Origin: Tetraselmis striata
Taxonomy: Eukaryota > Chlorophyta > Chlorodendrophyceae > Chlorodendrales > Chlorodendraceae
NCBI GenBank assembly: GCA_006384855.1
Contig: VCJN01000600.1
Span: 1-64,000, forward strand
Length of the DNA stretch: 64,000 nucleotides
Direction of reading: 5' to 3'
Positions 61,623 to 64,000 of this stretch are shown here, piece by piece. Under the pieces are notes generated by a model that was not told the DNA's origin, ran no database searches, and was given only the letters and a program-made list of their open reading frames with translations. Both the position numbers and the translations under genes were made by a program. The number at the start of each line of letters is the position of its first letter. Position 1 is the stretch's first letter.

Positions 61623-61627
61623 GGCGA
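61623..61627. repeat. Target-site duplication of element B (right)
   Basis: GGCGA, as at 54918-54922. Confidence 0.85.
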
Positions 61628-62242
61628 TGCCGCTCCCTCCAAGTGCACTCCGGCACTGACACACGACTGTGAAGCCGGCGCCTTCCCACTCCCGGGCTCA
61701 CGCCCTGCCTCCCTCCTACCACCTGTCGTCGTTGAACCGTTGAACTGGAGCAGGCCAAAAGAACCGGAGCAGGCCAAAAGAACCGGAGCAGGCCAATTGG
61801 TACCCAAAGGAACACGCCGCTCTCTCACCTCCCGCGGGATGGTGAAAGAGCGTCGGCACGCCGCGGCTCTCACTCAGAGGCCGCGCTGGGTGAAAGAGCC
61901 ACTCAGCAACACACTTAGCTTGACGTTAGTGCCCTTCGCCCACTCAATGCCCCGTTGTTCACGGCTCGCTCAGGCACAAACACAAAGTGTCCCCAGAGGT
62001 GGCAAACCCTTTGCCTCTCGCTCGTCACCAAACCCAAAAGGAAACTCGAACCACTCCACACCTCGTCACCTCACTAGTCCGAGGGCCTTCCTGGCCCACC
62101 CTCTAGTGGGTTTTGTCCCCTCACCCTTCGAGTCTTATGTACTCTTACGAGCAGTTCCCATATAGGTTTGTCTCCAACACCCCTTGGACCTTTCCTCACC
62201 TCTAGCACTCACTCTCACCCACGAGAGCTCTTCCCCCTTGTC
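61628..62242 (-). other. Leader of element C between its 5' LTR and the nested element B
   Basis: Non-coding part of element C, separated from gag by the element B insertion. Contains a short tandem repeat of GAGCAGGCCAAAAGAACCG type near 61747-61795. A pyrimidine-rich CTCTTCCCCCTT abuts the LTR. Confidence 0.6.
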
Positions 62243-63194
62243 TGAACGCGAACCTAAGTCACTACAGGCACCTCTCAGACGCCTATAGGGCTTTAGTTCA
62301 GACCAGCGTTGCTGGTCTTGCCCGTACTCAGGGGGGTGAATGCCAGTGGCAATGAAGCCTCTCACCACAGGTCACTGCCACGCCGTGCAGTACTTTATGC
62401 AGTGCTGGTCGCGGCTATCAACCGTTCCTACAGTACTTTACGTCGGTACCGGGTCGAATGGTGACAACCCAGCACCACCAGCAGCGCGCGCGCACGATGC
62501 AGCGGGCAGCACGCGTGCGACCGTACGACAAGCACGCAGGCTACCGTGATTACCTTTGGCCCTCGTTCCTCAAGCCGATCTCCGTCTCTTACACCGTCTC
62601 CGTCCCGTACACAGGCTCTTGCCTATGCCTGTCATAGGCAAACACAGGCACACACAGGCAAGACAAGGGGGAAGAGGGACCGCTAGAAGGCGGAGGCCCT
62701 CTATAAGCACGCGATCGCGGCCATGGCAAGGCAGCCGCACGTCACGCTAAGTGCTAATAGCACGCGCGCCGTGCGCGCACCGCGCGCCAGACGCATTACG
62801 CACTGCCCTTGTCTAATTGTACTCATCAAGTCCTATACTACTACTCGGCTGCGGCTACAGTGAGTCTTGCGCCTTGTACCAGCAGCAGTACAGTACTTCG
62901 TCTTCTGCAGGTAGTCCACCTTAGGGGTCCCTGTTAGAGGTCCCGATTAGAGGTGCTATCTGAGTTCCCTTAGAAGTCCCGCCTAGGTGTGCTTGGGCGG
63001 GTCTCTGATCTCCGGTATGTATGTCTCCTTGCGCCTCGCTCAGGGCTATGGCCAGGGTATGGAACCCTAACCAATCAGGTGCCCTGCCTGTGGTCTCAAC
63101 CGGGTATGGAACCCTAGCTTTAACCCTAGCCGGCCCGGAAGGGCTTGGCTGTCCCGTTCTTCACGCGCACGCGGATATGACGGATGCTGCGGCA
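62243..63194 (-). repeat. 5' LTR of element C
   Basis: 952 bases, TG...CA, near-identical to 45043-45994. Confidence 0.9.
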
Positions 63195-63916
63195 TATGTA
63201 AATCAGAATCAGCACCGAGCCAGTCCGACATCATCATCAGCGTGATCACCTGCCAAACAATGAGCATATAAATGCATCATAAGTGGGCGCATCATAGCAA
63301 GCATGAAGATAGGCAGCACAGATGGGCAGCCGCGGTAGCAAATCTCACCTCACATATGACCATGCAAATACTGCACATACACAATGCACGGACCGATAAA
63401 TAACTCCCCTGCAGGTGGTGTTGTCATGCAATCATATAGTATTCTGCTTCAATTGGGGCAGCATCACATGTCAGCCGGTGAGGAACACAAAGGATGCATT
63501 ATGAGGATGGTCCTCATTAAGGGGTTGCATCCCACACATACATGAAAATGAATGACGTCTGGCCATATGTAAGGCCACTGCCAGCCAACCAATTGCACGA
63601 AATAAGCAAGCATGGCGGGTAACTATTAATTGGCATACATATTATGTGCCCAGCCTCACTGGCAACATAGCGCGGCCTCCTTGCAAAATGTTAGGATAAG
63701 CCTACAAGGGCAGCATGGCGGGTAAATAAATAAGAGTTGACACATCACGTTCAACCACCCCCGCCCGGTCGTCAAGCATTGTTGCATTACATTATTGTAA
63801 AGTTTAGACCCCAACATGCAATAGTTGCCCACTCCACCCTCATTCTCTGCCCAGATTTGGGGCTAAAACATAGCATTTGATCGGAATTGCCATGCTTGTT
63901 GCGGCTGCTGTGGCAA
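63195..63916. other. AT-richer flank, no gene seen
   Basis: Short motifs recur (GCATGGCGGGTAA at about 63611 and 63713). No coding or RNA feature recognised. Confidence 0.5.
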
Positions 63917-64000
63917 CTACTGGTGTGAATTACAAAAAGGCCAATAGCAAATTCACCGCAGGCTAATAAAAACAACACTACCAGTACGAGATCAACACAA
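63917..64000 (-). repeat. Dispersed repeat R1, reverse, running to the window end
   Basis: On the minus strand: TTGTGTTGATCTCGTACTGG, then GTGAATTTGCTATTGGCC and TTTTTGTAATTCACACCAG. Same order as at 38337-38407. Confidence 0.7.

Larger units (their letters stand above)
45043..63194 (-). mobile_element. Ty3/gypsy-like element C with DNMT3-like and N6-type methyltransferase domains
   Basis: Minus-strand LTR element, about 18.15 kb including the nested 6.7-kb element B, about 11.4 kb without it. LTRs of 952 bases (TG...CA) lie at 62243-63194 (5') and 45043-45994 (3'). One difference between them was noticed by eye, so insertion is very recent. Order: gag with zinc knuckles, protease-like region, DNMT3-like methyltransferase, RT, RNase H, integrase, PHD finger, N6-type methyltransferase-like domain. 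The main frames are long and open; apart from the nested insertion it looks almost whole. No target duplication was found at the outer edges. Confidence 0.8.

Noticed and set aside
62340-62750. Small plus-strand frames duplicated at 45140-45550
   Set aside because: They are simply the two LTR copies of element C, which run opposite to the element's genes.

Overview
The window looks like nuclear DNA of a volvocine green alga (Chlamydomonadales, perhaps close to Volvox or Eudorina). The evidence is several multi-exon genes with GT-AG introns that splice in frame, plastid-type N-terminal extensions, TGTAA polyadenylation signals, long poly-C/poly-G tracts, and a DIRS-like element with an inverted recombinase gene like Volvox Kangaroo. 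No prokaryotic gene organisation is seen. The species is inferred, not proven.

Layout. 1-3960: remains of a Kangaroo-type tyrosine-recombinase retrotransposon. 4917-7943: a short inverted-repeat element split by a 5'-truncated LINE that carries a restriction-like endonuclease (5026-7853, 12-bp target duplication). 8495-26391: the host gene island. It holds an intronless SLC4 anion transporter (+), a relic of an ENA-type P-ATPase (-), a plastid DUF3007 protein (-, 3 exons), an NSE1-like Smc5/6 subunit without RING finger (+, 6 exons), a plastid Lon-substrate-binding-domain protein (-, 10 exons), a small CHORD-like zinc protein (+, 2 exons) and a cysteine-rich type I membrane protein (+, 6 exons).

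27438-37350: Ty3/gypsy-like element A (-) with gag, protease, a cytosine-C5 DNA methyltransferase domain, RNase H, integrase and a PHD finger. 37566-38407: small dispersed repeats. 38503-41703: a compact element (D) with gag-like and tyrosine-recombinase ORFs, split direct repeats and no reverse transcriptase. 42079-42711: a small JPT/HN1-like host gene. 45043-63194: Ty3/gypsy element C (-), whose polyprotein carries a DNMT3-like cytosine methyltransferase before RT, then RNase H, integrase, a PHD finger and a terminal N6-type methyltransferase-like domain. Chromovirus-like element B (54923-61622, TSD GGCGA) is nested in C and carries a Nudix-like domain upstream of its protease.

Most of the window is therefore a nested graveyard of retroelements around one host gene island of about 18 kb. 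The standout is the repeated association of Ty3/gypsy polyproteins with DNA-methyltransferase and PHD-finger domains in two different elements. This suggests retroelements that write, and perhaps read, chromatin marks. Host genes were assembled by matching splice sites, reading phase and family similarity by eye. Nothing was computed or searched.
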